Assembly (NCBI RefSeq): GCF_000009905.1
Contig: NC_006177.1
Coordinates: 1,178,001 to 1,242,000, forward strand
Reading direction: 5' to 3'
Length of the DNA stretch: 64,000 nt
Origin: Symbiobacterium thermophilum IAM 14863
GTDB lineage: Bacteria > Bacillota > Sulfobacillia > Symbiobacteriales > Symbiobacteriaceae
Both the position numbers and the translations under genes were made by a program. Positions within the stretch are counted from its first letter, which is position 1. Every line of letters begins with the position of its first letter. The notes below the pieces were generated by a model. It was not told the DNA's origin. It made no database searches and was given only the letters and a program-made list of their open reading frames with translations. Below are positions 52,181 through 60,194 of the stretch, piece by piece.

Positions 52181-53026
52181 ATGGCTTTCTGGCGCCGCCT
52201 GTTCGCCAACCCCAGCGCGGCGGTGGGGCTGGTCGTCATCCTGCTCTACGCCCTCGCCGCCCTCCTGGCGCCCGTGATCGCGCCGTACGGGCCGCGGGAG
52301 ATGGATCTGGCCAACCGGCTCCGGCCCCCGGCCTTCCTGGAAGGCGGGAGCCTGAACCACCCTCTCGGCACCGACCAGCTGGGGTACGACCTCTTTTCCC
52401 GCATTCTCTACGGCGCCCGTGTCTCGCTGCTGGTGGGGCTGATCTCCGTCGCGATCTCCCTGGTGGTGGGCACCTTGCTGGGGTGCATCGCCGGGTACTG
52501 GCGGGGCTGGGTGGACCGGATCCTCTCCCGGCTGGCCGACCTGCTCATGGGGTTCCCCTATCTGCTGTTCACCATCTTCGCCATGGCCATCATCGGCCCG
52601 GGATTCGGGAACCTCATCCTGGCGCTCTGCTTCAAGGCCTGGGTCGAGTTCTTCCGCCTGGCCCGGGGCGAGATGCTGACCGAGAACACCAAGGAGTACG
52701 TCGAGGCAGCCCGGGCTCTGGGCCGGCGCCCGGCCGCGATCATCTTCAGCGAGGTGCTGCCCAACATCTACCACTCGCTGCTGGTGCTGGCGACGCTGCG
52801 CATGGGCTACATGATCATCATGGAGGCGTCGCTTTCGTTCCTGGGGCTGGGCATCCCGCCTTCGATCCCGGCGTGGGGATCCATGGTGAGCGCAGGCCGC
52901 GACCAGATGCTGAACGCCTGGTGGGTCGCGACCATGCCCGGCCTGGCCATCGTGGGGCTGGTGCTGGCCATCAACCTGCTGGGCGAGGGGCTGCGGGACG
53001 TGCTGGATCCCCGGCTGCAGCGGTAA
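52181..53026 (+). CDS. Peptide ABC transporter permease (DppC/OppC type)
   Basis: A 281-residue permease with the DppC-type N-terminus (helix at residues 12-35 followed by DLANRLRPPAF and HPLGTDQLGYDLFSRI) and the coupling motif EYVEAARALGRRPAAIIF. It is 12 bp after the DppB-like gene, with GAGGAGG before its ATG. Confidence 0.93.
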   Translation: MAFWRRLFANPSAAVGLVVILLYALAALLAPVIAPYGPREMDLANRLRPPAFLEGGSLNHPLGTDQLGYDLFSRILYGARVSLLVGLISVAISLVVGTLLGCIAGYWRGWVDRILSRLADLLMGFPYLLFTIFAMAIIGPGFGNLILALCFKAWVEFFRLARGEMLTENTKEYVEAARALGRRPAAIIFSEVLPNIYHSLLVLATLRMGYMIIMEASLSFLGLGIPPSIPAWGSMVSAGRDQMLNAWWVATMPGLAIVGLVLAINLLGEGLRDVLDPRLQR

Positions 53027-53039
53027 GGGAGGGAGCGGT

Positions 53040-54023
53040 GTGGAGAAGCTGCTGGTCATCGAGAACCTGTCCGTGGAGTTTCCCTCGCCCCGCGGGCCGC
53101 TGCGCGCGGTGGACGGCGTGACCCTGGAGGTGGAGGCGGGCGAGATCGTCGGGCTGATCGGCGAATCCGGGTCCGGCAAATCCACGGTCCTGCTGGCGGT
53201 GATGGGCCTGATCGCCCGGCCGGGCCGCATCCTGCCCGGCTCGTCCGTGCGGCTGAAGGGGCGGGAGCTCACGCGGCTCACCCCGAAGGAGTATCGGGCC
53301 GTGCGCGGTTACGAGATCGGCATGGTCTTCCAGGATCCCATGACCGCGCTCAACCCCGCGCTGCCCATCGGCGAGCAGGTCCGGGAGAGCCTGCGGGTGC
53401 ACCGGTACTGCCGGTCGCGGGCCGAGGAGCACGCCCGGGTGATCGAGTTGCTGGAGGCGGTGGGGATCGTGGGCGCGGCCCAGCGGTACCGGTCGTATCC
53501 GCACCAGTTCAGCGGCGGGATGCTGCAGCGGGTGCTCATCGCCTCCGCCCTCGCCTGCAATCCCCGGCTGCTGCTGGCCGACGAGCCCACCACCGCCCTC
53601 GACGTGACGATCCAGGCGCAGATCCTGGACCTCCTGAAGAAGATCAACCGGGAGCGGCACACCGCCATCCTGCTGGTGAGCCACGACATCGGGCTGGCCG
53701 CCGAGTTCTGCGACCGCATCGCCGTGATGTACGCCGGGCGCATCGTCGAGGTGGGGCCGGCGGAGCAGGTGGTGAACGCCCCGCGCCACCCCTATACCCG
53801 GGGCCTGGTGGGCTGCCTGCCCAGCTGGGGCGGCCGGCGGGGCCGGCTGGAGCCGATCCCGGGTTCGCTGCCGGACCTGACGCAGCTGCCCCGGGGGTGC
53901 GCCTTCGCGGACCGGTGCGCCTTCGCCCTGCCGCAGTGCCGGGAGGAGGAGATCCCCCTGCGGGCGATGCCCGACGGCCGCCGGGTCAGCTGCATCCGCG
54001 CCGAGGAGGCGATGGTGGGATGA
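53040..54023 (+). CDS. Peptide ABC transporter ATPase (DppD/OppD type)
   Basis: A 327-residue ATPase with Walker A GESGSGKST, signature FSGGMLQRV, Walker B LLLADEPTTALD and the oligopeptide-transporter C-terminal region with conserved cysteines (GCAFADRCAFALPQC) that hold an iron-sulfur cluster in some relatives. It starts with GTG behind GGAGGGAG. Confidence 0.93.
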   Translation: MEKLLVIENLSVEFPSPRGPLRAVDGVTLEVEAGEIVGLIGESGSGKSTVLLAVMGLIARPGRILPGSSVRLKGRELTRLTPKEYRAVRGYEIGMVFQDPMTALNPALPIGEQVRESLRVHRYCRSRAEEHARVIELLEAVGIVGAAQRYRSYPHQFSGGMLQRVLIASALACNPRLLLADEPTTALDVTIQAQILDLLKKINRERHTAILLVSHDIGLAAEFCDRIAVMYAGRIVEVGPAEQVVNAPRHPYTRGLVGCLPSWGGRRGRLEPIPGSLPDLTQLPRGCAFADRCAFALPQCREEEIPLRAMPDGRRVSCIRAEEAMVG

Positions 54024-55006
54024 GCGCCGCACCCCTCCTGGAGGTCCGGGATCTGTACAAGCATTTCGTGCTGCCCCGCAGCCTCCTCAGCCGGGCGCTG
54101 ACCGGCCAGGGACACCGGGTGGTCCAGGCCGTGAACGGCGTCTCGTTCGCGCTGCAGCAGGGGGAGACGCTGGGGCTGGTGGGCGAGAGCGGCTCCGGCA
54201 AGTCCACGCTGGGCCGGACGATCCTGCGGCTGTACGAGCCCACCCGCGGGGAGGTGCGCTTCGACGGCCAGGACGTGTTCCGGCTGGACGCGGCCGGCCT
54301 GCGCCGCTTCCGCCAGCAGGCCCAGATCGTGTTCCAGAACCCCTACGCTTCGCTGAACCCCCGCAAGACGGTGCGGCAGATCCTCGCCGTGCCGCTCGCG
54401 CTGCGGGGCCTGTCCAGGCGGGAGCGGCAGGAGGAGGCCGCCGCGCTCATGGAACGGGTGGGGCTCTCTCCGCAGCACCTGGACCGCTATCCCCATCAGT
54501 TCAGCGGCGGACAGCGGCAGCGCATCGGCATCGCCCGGGCCCTGGCGATGCACCCCCGGCTCATCGTCGCGGACGAGCCGGTCTCTGCCCTGGACGTGTC
54601 GGTGCAGGCCCAGATCATCAACCTGCTGGAGGACCTGCAGCAGGAGCTGGGGCTCACCTACCTGTTCATCTCCCACGATCTGAGCGTGGTCCGGCATCTC
54701 AGTACCCGGGTGGCGGTGATGTACCTGGGGCAGATCGTGGAACTGAGCCCCACCGAGCCGCTGTTTGAGGAGCCGCTGCACCCCTACACCCGCGCCCTGC
54801 TCTCGGCCGCGCCGGGTCAGGGCCGGCGGGAGCGGATCATCCTGCAGGGGGCGCCGCCCAGTCCGCTGGACCCGCCGCCGGGCTGCCCGTTCCACCCCCG
54901 CTGCCCGGCCGTCGTGGGCGACGTCTGCCGGACGGACCGGCCGGCCCCGGTGTTGCTGGGCGAGGGGCGGTGGGTGGCCTGCCACCTGTACGGCCCGCCG
55001 GCTTGA
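54020..55006 (+). CDS. Peptide ABC transporter ATPase (DppF/OppF type)
   Basis: A 328-residue ATPase with Walker A GESGSGKST, signature FSGGQRQRIGIA, Walker B and the C-terminal cysteine segment (GCPFHPRCPAV). It overlaps the DppD-like gene by 4 bp (ATGA) and ends the transporter operon. Confidence 0.93.
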   Translation: MSAAPLLEVRDLYKHFVLPRSLLSRALTGQGHRVVQAVNGVSFALQQGETLGLVGESGSGKSTLGRTILRLYEPTRGEVRFDGQDVFRLDAAGLRRFRQQAQIVFQNPYASLNPRKTVRQILAVPLALRGLSRRERQEEAAALMERVGLSPQHLDRYPHQFSGGQRQRIGIARALAMHPRLIVADEPVSALDVSVQAQIINLLEDLQQELGLTYLFISHDLSVVRHLSTRVAVMYLGQIVELSPTEPLFEEPLHPYTRALLSAAPGQGRRERIILQGAPPSPLDPPPGCPFHPRCPAVVGDVCRTDRPAPVLLGEGRWVACHLYGPPA

Positions 55007-55074
55007 CGGAGTGTGGCACGTTCCGTGCGCTGCGCCGGCGATTTTGCAGGCAAGTGCTGATTCGGCGGGACCGC

Positions 55075-55103
55075 TTGCATGAGCGGTTCATTTGCGGTAT
55101 CAT
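55075..55103 (+). promoter_or_regulatory. Promoter of the tRNA cluster
   Basis: TTGCAT (55075-55080) and TATCAT (55098-55103) with a 17-bp spacer, about 50 bp before the first tRNA. Confidence 0.65.
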
Positions 55104-55153
55104 TACTTCTTGCCGACCGGCGGAACGGCGACGCCCAACCGCCGGGGCGACTT

Positions 55154-55227
55154 GCGGGTGTAGTTCAATGGTAGAACGTCAGCTTCCCAAGCTGAAGACG
55201 TGGGTTCGATTCCCATCACCCGCTCCA
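55154..55227 (+). tRNA. tRNA-Gly (anticodon CCC)
   Basis: A full cloverleaf of 74 nt with encoded CCA. The anticodon loop is TTCCCAA between TCAGC and GCTGA, so it reads GGG. T-arm GTTCGATTC is normal. Confidence 0.95.
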
Positions 55228-55230
55228 GAC

Positions 55231-55306
55231 GGACCGCTAGCTCAATTGGTAGAGCATCCGACTCTTAATCGGCAGGTTGTAGGTTCGAGTCCTACGCGGT
55301 CCACCA
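55231..55306 (+). tRNA. tRNA-Lys (anticodon CTT)
   Basis: 76 nt with encoded CCA. Anticodon loop CTCTTAA reads AAG. One T-C mismatch sits at the base of the anticodon stem; all other stems pair. Confidence 0.92.
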
Positions 55307-55310
55307 GGGG

Positions 55311-55339
55311 TTGCATAATACACGGTGTCTTGTTATAAT
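55311..55339 (+). promoter_or_regulatory. Internal promoter before tRNA-Asp
   Basis: TTGCAT (55311-55316), 17-bp spacer, perfect TATAAT (55334-55339), about 24 bp before tRNA-Asp. This suggests the last six tRNAs have their own transcription start. Confidence 0.75.
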
Positions 55340-55362
55340 ACGCTTCGTCCGCGACGGAAAAC

Positions 55363-55439
55363 GGAGGCGTAGTGTAGAGGCCTAACATGCGGCCCTGTCA
55401 CGGCCGAGATCGCGGGTTCGAATCCCGTCGCCTCCGCCA
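55363..55439 (+). tRNA. tRNA-Asp (anticodon GTC)
   Basis: 77 nt with encoded CCA; anticodon loop CTGTCAC; acceptor stem GGAGGCG paired with CGCCTCC. Confidence 0.95.
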
Positions 55440-55460
55440 TTCAACCTTCATCATTCACCT

Positions 55461-55536
55461 GGGGCTATAGCTCAGTTGGGAGAGCGCGTGAATCGCACTC
55501 ACGAGGTCAGGGGTTCGAATCCCCTTAGCTCCACCA
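55461..55536 (+). tRNA. tRNA-Ala (anticodon CGC)
   Basis: 76 nt with encoded CCA. Acceptor GGGGCTA pairs with TAGCTCC with one G-T pair. The loop ATCGCAC between CGTGA and TCACG gives anticodon CGC, reading GCG. Confidence 0.92.
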
Positions 55537-55571
55537 GAGTCCGGCCGTCTGAGACCGCGGCCGGACGGCAT

Positions 55572-55648
55572 GCGCCGGTAGCTCAGTTGGATAGAGTACC
55601 TGACTACGAATCAGGTGGTCGTAGGTTCGAATCCTGCCCGGCGCGCCA
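55572..55648 (+). tRNA. tRNA-Arg (anticodon ACG)
   Basis: 77 nt with encoded CCA. Anticodon loop CTACGAA; A34 is normally edited to inosine by TadA, allowing CGU/CGC/CGA decoding. Confidence 0.95.
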
Positions 55649-55654
55649 ACACCT

Positions 55655-55746
<92 letters not shown>

Positions 55747-55784
55747 GCCCGGGCCGGGAAACTCCCGGCCTGGGCGTGTAGAAT

Positions 55785-55861
55785 CGGGCTGTGGCGCAGC
55801 TTGGTAGCGCGCTTCCTTGGGGTGGAAGAGGTCGCAGGTTCAAATCCTGTCAGCCCGACCA
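55785..55861 (+). tRNA. tRNA-Pro (anticodon GGG)
   Basis: 77 nt with encoded CCA. Loop TTGGGGT between CTTCC and GGAAG reads CCC (and CCU). CCC is the specifier triplet proposed for the proC T-box in this window. Confidence 0.95.
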
Positions 55862-55969
55862 GATGGGCCGTGAGACGTGACCGGCGGATCCCGCCGCTCA
55901 CGTCTCACTGTCCGGGACGCACCGCTCATGGCCTCTCGCCGGGCACGACGCGTCGCTTACAGCATACTC

Positions 55970-56087
<118 letters not shown>

Positions 56088-56125
56088 GGCCCTCCGGGCT
56101 GCGCTTCCTCCGCCGCGGCCGTGCC

Positions 56126-56155
56126 TTGACACGGACGGTGCCGACAGCATATCAT
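56126..56155 (+). promoter_or_regulatory. Promoter of ABC-F leader 2
   Basis: Consensus TTGACA (56126-56131) and TATCAT (56150-56155) with an 18-bp spacer, about 40 bp before the leader peptide. Confidence 0.75.
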
Positions 56156-56195
56156 CAAATTAATCTATGCGAAGCGGGGGGAGAGGAGACCGCAC

Positions 56196-56240
56196 ATGAT
56201 GCTGATGGTCGTGCTTCCGGTCTGCGCCGCACGCGCGTAG
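56196..56240 (+). CDS. Leader peptide of ABC-F gene 2 (MMLMVVLPVCAARA)
   Basis: A 14-codon frame between a strong promoter and a terminator hairpin, preceded by GGGGAGAGGAG at proper distance. It resembles the hydrophobic leader peptides through which drug-stalled ribosomes control ABC-F and other resistance genes. The start is ATG at 56196 or 56199. Regulation by stalling is inferred from the layout; the inducing signal is unknown. Confidence 0.6.
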   Translation: MMLMVVLPVCAARA

Positions 56241-56332
56241 CGCACCAAGGGGGACGTGTGCCCTTTTGGACGGCAGGACGGGACCACGACCAGCAGTCAG
56301 GGCGGCAAGCCTCGCCACCGCGCCTCTCGTGC

Positions 56333-56363
56333 GCCGCGGTAAGAGGGCTTATCCGCGGCTTTT
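56333..56363 (+). terminator. Attenuator terminator in ABC-F leader 2
   Basis: Stem GCCGCGG-TAAG paired with CTTA-T-CCGCGGC (one bulge) followed by TTTTGC, about 85 bp upstream of the ABC-F start and inside its transcript. Confidence 0.7.
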
Positions 56364-56446
56364 GCGTGTCTGTGCGGCCCCTACACCTGCCGTCCCCCGA
56401 AACCGTGATGGCCCTTCGCGGGGGATGACGGAAGGAGCGTTGCACG

Positions 56447-58387
56447 ATGGCGATTCTGACCGTGCAGGGGCTCACCAAGTACTGGGGGGTTGACCTGCTC
56501 TTCAAGGATATCTCGTTCCTGCTGAACGAGGGCGAGAAGATGGCCCTCGTGGGCCCCAATGGGGCCGGAAAGACCACCCTGCTGCGCATCCTGCTCGGCC
56601 GCATGGAGTACGACGAGGGGCGGATCATCATGCCCGCCGGTACCCGGGTGGCTTACCTGAGCCAGGACCCCGAGTTCACCCCCGGCCGGACCGTCTTCCA
56701 GGAGGCCCGGTCGGTGTTCAGCCATCTGGCCAAGTGGGAGCGGGATCTGCGGGAGCTGGAGGCCCGGATGGGGGAGGCGGAGTCCGAGGAGGCCCTGCAG
56801 GCCGTCATGGACGAGTACACCCGGGTGACGGCGCTCTACGAGGCGGCCGGCGCCTACGACGCGCCGGCGCGCACACGGGCGGTGCTCTTCGGCCTCGGCT
56901 TCACCGAGGCGGACCTGGAGAAGCCGGTCGAGGTGCTGTCGGGCGGCCAGAAGGTCCGCCTGGGCCTCGCGAAGATCCTGCTGGCGGAGCCCGATCTGAT
57001 GCTCCTGGACGAGCCCACCAACCACCTGGACCTGCAGGCGGTGGAGTGGCTGGAGGGCTACTTCCGGCAGGTGAAGTCCGCGGCCATCCTGGTCTCCCAC
57101 GACCGGTACTTCCTGGACCGGGTGATCAGCCGCACGCTGGAGATCGACAGCCACACCTGCGACATGTACCACGGCAACTACTCGTACTACGTGGAGGAGA
57201 AGAAGCGGCGGCTGGAGGCCCGGCTCTCCGCGTACGAGCGGCAGCAGCGGGAGGCCGAGCGGCTGCGGACCTTCTACGAGAAGTGGCGGAGCAACGCCAA
57301 CCGCAAGGGCCAGGCGATGTCCCGCAAGCGGCAGCTGGAGAAGATGGAGCTCATGGAGCGGCCGCAGGTGAAGCGGCGCACGATGAGACTGTCCTTTGAT
57401 GTCGACTACGAGTCGGGGGACGACGTGCTCGTCGTGGAGGGGCTGGCCAAGTCCTTCGGCGATCGCACCCTGTTCCGGAACGCCAACCTCACCGTGCAGA
57501 AGGGCGACCGGATCGCCCTGGTGGGGCCCAACGGCTCCGGCAAGACCACCTTCCTGAAGATCATCCACGGCCTCGTGCAGCCGAGCGCCGGCTCCTACCG
57601 CTGGGGCGTCGGCGTCCAGCGGGGCTACTTCAGCCAGGACCTGGACGACCTGGACCCGAGCCGCACCTGCCTGGAGGAGATCATGGCGCTGCCGGGCTTC
57701 ACCCGGTACGACGCCCACTCCCTGCTGGGACAGTTCCTTTTCTCCGGTGAGGACGCCCTGAAGCGCATCGGCGACTGCTCCGGCGGCGAGCGCAACCGGC
57801 TGATCCTGGCCAAGTTGATGGTGAGCGGCGCCAACGTCCTGCTGCTGGACGAGCCCACCAACCACCTGGATCTGGAGTCCAAGCAGGTGCTGGAAGAGGC
57901 GCTGCGGGCCTACCCGGGCACCGTGCTGTTTGTCTCCCACGACCGCTTCTTCGTGGACCGGATCGCCACCCACGTCTGGGAGTTCGGCCAGCCTGAGGGC
58001 ATCGCCGTCTACGAGGGCAACTACACGGCGTACCGGGAGGAGAAGGAGCGGCAGGCGCTCCTGGCGGCGCAGGCGGCTGCGGCCGCCGGGGCGGACGGGC
58101 GGGCCGAGCTGCCGCGGTCGGGCGCAGGCCAGGACGGCGCGGGGCGCAGGCCGGCGCGCTCCCGCAAGGAAGAGCGGAAGGCGGCGGAAGCGGTTCGCCG
58201 GCTGGAGGCCGAGATCCAGCGGCTGGAGCAGCGGAAGGCCGAGCTGGAGGAGCGGATGGCCGACCCGGACATCTACCGGAGCGCCACGGGCCGGGAGGCC
58301 GTCGCGGAATACAACGCTGTCCGGGACGAGCTGGAGCGGCTCTACGTGGAGTGGGAGGAGCTCGCGGCGGAGCTGGCCGGCGGCTGA
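56447..58387 (+). CDS. ABC-F family ATP-binding protein 2 (Uup/YdiF-like)
   Basis: A 646-residue ABC-F protein: two ATPase domains (Walker A GPNGAGKTT and GPNGSGKTT; signatures LSGGQKVR and CSGGERNR), both with EPTNHLDL. Between them is a P-site-type linker, and a C-terminal domain of about 110 residues ends in a predicted coiled coil, as in Uup/YdiF. It should act on ribosomes in the cytoplasm. ATG 56447 follows GGAAGGAG. The attenuator leader suggests inducible expression; resistance versus housekeeping function is open. Confidence 0.92.
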   Translation: MAILTVQGLTKYWGVDLLFKDISFLLNEGEKMALVGPNGAGKTTLLRILLGRMEYDEGRIIMPAGTRVAYLSQDPEFTPGRTVFQEARSVFSHLAKWERDLRELEARMGEAESEEALQAVMDEYTRVTALYEAAGAYDAPARTRAVLFGLGFTEADLEKPVEVLSGGQKVRLGLAKILLAEPDLMLLDEPTNHLDLQAVEWLEGYFRQVKSAAILVSHDRYFLDRVISRTLEIDSHTCDMYHGNYSYYVEEKKRRLEARLSAYERQQREAERLRTFYEKWRSNANRKGQAMSRKRQLEKMELMERPQVKRRTMRLSFDVDYESGDDVLVVEGLAKSFGDRTLFRNANLTVQKGDRIALVGPNGSGKTTFLKIIHGLVQPSAGSYRWGVGVQRGYFSQDLDDLDPSRTCLEEIMALPGFTRYDAHSLLGQFLFSGEDALKRIGDCSGGERNRLILAKLMVSGANVLLLDEPTNHLDLESKQVLEEALRAYPGTVLFVSHDRFFVDRIATHVWEFGQPEGIAVYEGNYTAYREEKERQALLAAQAAAAAGADGRAELPRSGAGQDGAGRRPARSRKEERKAAEAVRRLEAEIQRLEQRKAELEERMADPDIYRSATGREAVAEYNAVRDELERLYVEWEELAAELAGG

Positions 58388-58466
58388 CCCCTGTTCCCGC
58401 CCGTTCCGAACGTCTTCCCCGGGGTATCCTAAGGGAGCGGTCCGACGGGACCCGCGGGAAGGGGGC

Positions 58467-59186
58467 GTGGAACCGAGGGTGTGGATCCTGGCGCAGATTT
58501 TCACCAGTGACTGGGCGAAGGAGCTCATCCAGCACGTGCCGGTGCTGCTCATGCGGACGGTCCTGACGTTCATCCTGGTCATGATCGTCGTCCGGTGGAC
58601 CGGCAAGCGCTCCATCGCCAACCTGGCCCCGTTTGACCTGGCCATGATGATCATGATCGGCGAGGTCGCCGCCATCCCCATCGGCGAGCTGGACGTCGAC
58701 TTCCTGCACGGCCTGATCCCCGTGGCGCTGCTCGGCGGCCTACACGTGGCCCTCACCACCGTCAACCTCCACTGGAAGTCGTTCGAGCGGTGGACCGAGG
58801 GCTTTCCCACGCTGCTGGTGAAGGATGGCCGGGTGCTGAGGCGAAATCTTCTCAAAGAGCGGGTGTCCATGGCCGACCTCATGACCGCCCTCCGCCACAA
58901 GGAGGTGGAGGACGTGTCGGAGGTCAAGGAGGCCTGGATGGAACAGGCCGGGGGCATCAGCGTGATCTTGAAGCGGGAGGCCGGACCGGCGACGCCCCGG
59001 GACGTGGAGCTCGTGGTGGAGCGGGTGCTGGCCCGCCGGCTGCCGGGCGTGGTGCAGGAGGCCGTCGAACGGGCGGTGCGGGACGCCATCGCCGCGGCGG
59101 GGAAGCCGTCCGCCGAGGCCCATGCCCGACCCCGGCAGCCGGATGGCCGGAGGTGGTACCGTGAAGGTGATGATGTTCTTCATTGA
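58467..59186 (+). CDS. DUF421 (YetF-like) membrane protein
   Basis: A 239-residue protein with three predicted membrane helices near the N-terminus and the DUF421 core (VVRWTGKRSIANLAPFDLAMMIMIGEVA), followed by a soluble domain (LLVKDGRVLRRNLLKERVSMADLM). YetF-type proteins occur widely in Bacillus and spore formers; their function is poorly known. The start GTG 58467 follows GGGAAGGGGG. Its 3' end overlaps the next gene by 26 bp. Confidence 0.85.
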   Translation: MEPRVWILAQIFTSDWAKELIQHVPVLLMRTVLTFILVMIVVRWTGKRSIANLAPFDLAMMIMIGEVAAIPIGELDVDFLHGLIPVALLGGLHVALTTVNLHWKSFERWTEGFPTLLVKDGRVLRRNLLKERVSMADLMTALRHKEVEDVSEVKEAWMEQAGGISVILKREAGPATPRDVELVVERVLARRLPGVVQEAVERAVRDAIAAAGKPSAEAHARPRQPDGRRWYREGDDVLH

Positions 59187-60084
59187 CGGACTGGGCCTGG
59201 GCGACGACGACCCGGACCGCAACCCGCTGATGACCGCGGCGATGCCGGCCTTCCGGTCCCTGTTGGGCGGAAGGCCGCTCTGGCGAGGGGCGGTGCCGTT
59301 CCGGGGGGCCGACGTGGCCGCGGTGCCCACGGACGCCTGCCTGGGCGTTCCCGGCCTGCCTCAGAGCGCGACGGGGCAGACCACCATCTTCACCGGCCGG
59401 AACGGGGCACAGGCGATCGGGCGGCATCTCAACGCCTATCCGACCCCCAGCCTGAAGGCGATCCTGAACGAGCATTCCATCTTCAAGCGGGTGGTGGAGC
59501 GGGGGCTCTCCGCCACCTTTCTGAACGCGTTCCGGCCCGAGTTCTTCGCGTGGGTGGCCGCGGGGCAGCCGCAGCACCCGGACCGGCGCTACCGGCCCTC
59601 GGCGTCCACCGTGGCCGCCCTGGCCGCCGGGCTGCAGGTCTTCCGTGACTTCGACCAGCTGCGGCGGGGGGAGGCGGTCGGCTTTGACATCGACCACCAC
59701 CTCCTCCGGGAGCTGGGCTATGACCTGGATCCGGTCGACCCCGCGGAGGCCGGGCGGCGGGCGGCCCGGGTGGCCGCGCAGCACCACTTCACCCTGTATG
59801 AGCACTTCCTCACCGACAAGGCGGGCCACGCTCAGGACATGGCGGAGGCCCGGCGGGTACTGGAGCGGCTGGACGGCTTCCTGGCGGGCCTGCTGGAGGC
59901 CCTGCCGCCCGATCACCTGCTGGTGATCACGTCGGACCACGGCAACATCGAGGAGCTGTCGGTGAAGCAGCACACCACCAACCCCGTGGCGACCATTGTG
60001 CGGGGGCCCGGCGCGGCCGACGTGGCCGGGCGCATCCGCTCGCTGGAGGACATCGCCCCGGCGATCCTGGACGTGGTGGGGTAG
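59161..60084 (+). CDS. Alkaline phosphatase superfamily/phosphoglycerate-mutase-like metalloenzyme
   Basis: A 307-residue protein with the metalloenzyme-superfamily layout: metal-binding Asp in FFIDGLGLG, nucleophile region SATGQTTIFTGRNG, and C-terminal DHLLVITSDHGNIEE with a following His. It resembles a compact relative of cofactor-independent phosphoglycerate mutase without the full insert domain; its substrate is unknown. The GTG at 59161 is close behind GGAGGTGG; an ATG 39 bases earlier is less well placed. It overlaps the DUF421 gene. Confidence 0.82.
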   Translation: MKVMMFFIDGLGLGDDDPDRNPLMTAAMPAFRSLLGGRPLWRGAVPFRGADVAAVPTDACLGVPGLPQSATGQTTIFTGRNGAQAIGRHLNAYPTPSLKAILNEHSIFKRVVERGLSATFLNAFRPEFFAWVAAGQPQHPDRRYRPSASTVAALAAGLQVFRDFDQLRRGEAVGFDIDHHLLRELGYDLDPVDPAEAGRRAARVAAQHHFTLYEHFLTDKAGHAQDMAEARRVLERLDGFLAGLLEALPPDHLLVITSDHGNIEELSVKQHTTNPVATIVRGPGAADVAGRIRSLEDIAPAILDVVG

Positions 60085-60194
60085 CGTCCGGCCCCCGTCC
60101 GGCCCCGGAACAAAATCCGGTCTACCACGTCTGAACCCTGGGGGCCGGTTATTTGCCGTTTGCGAAATGAGAGGAGCTTGGACACATCATCGCC

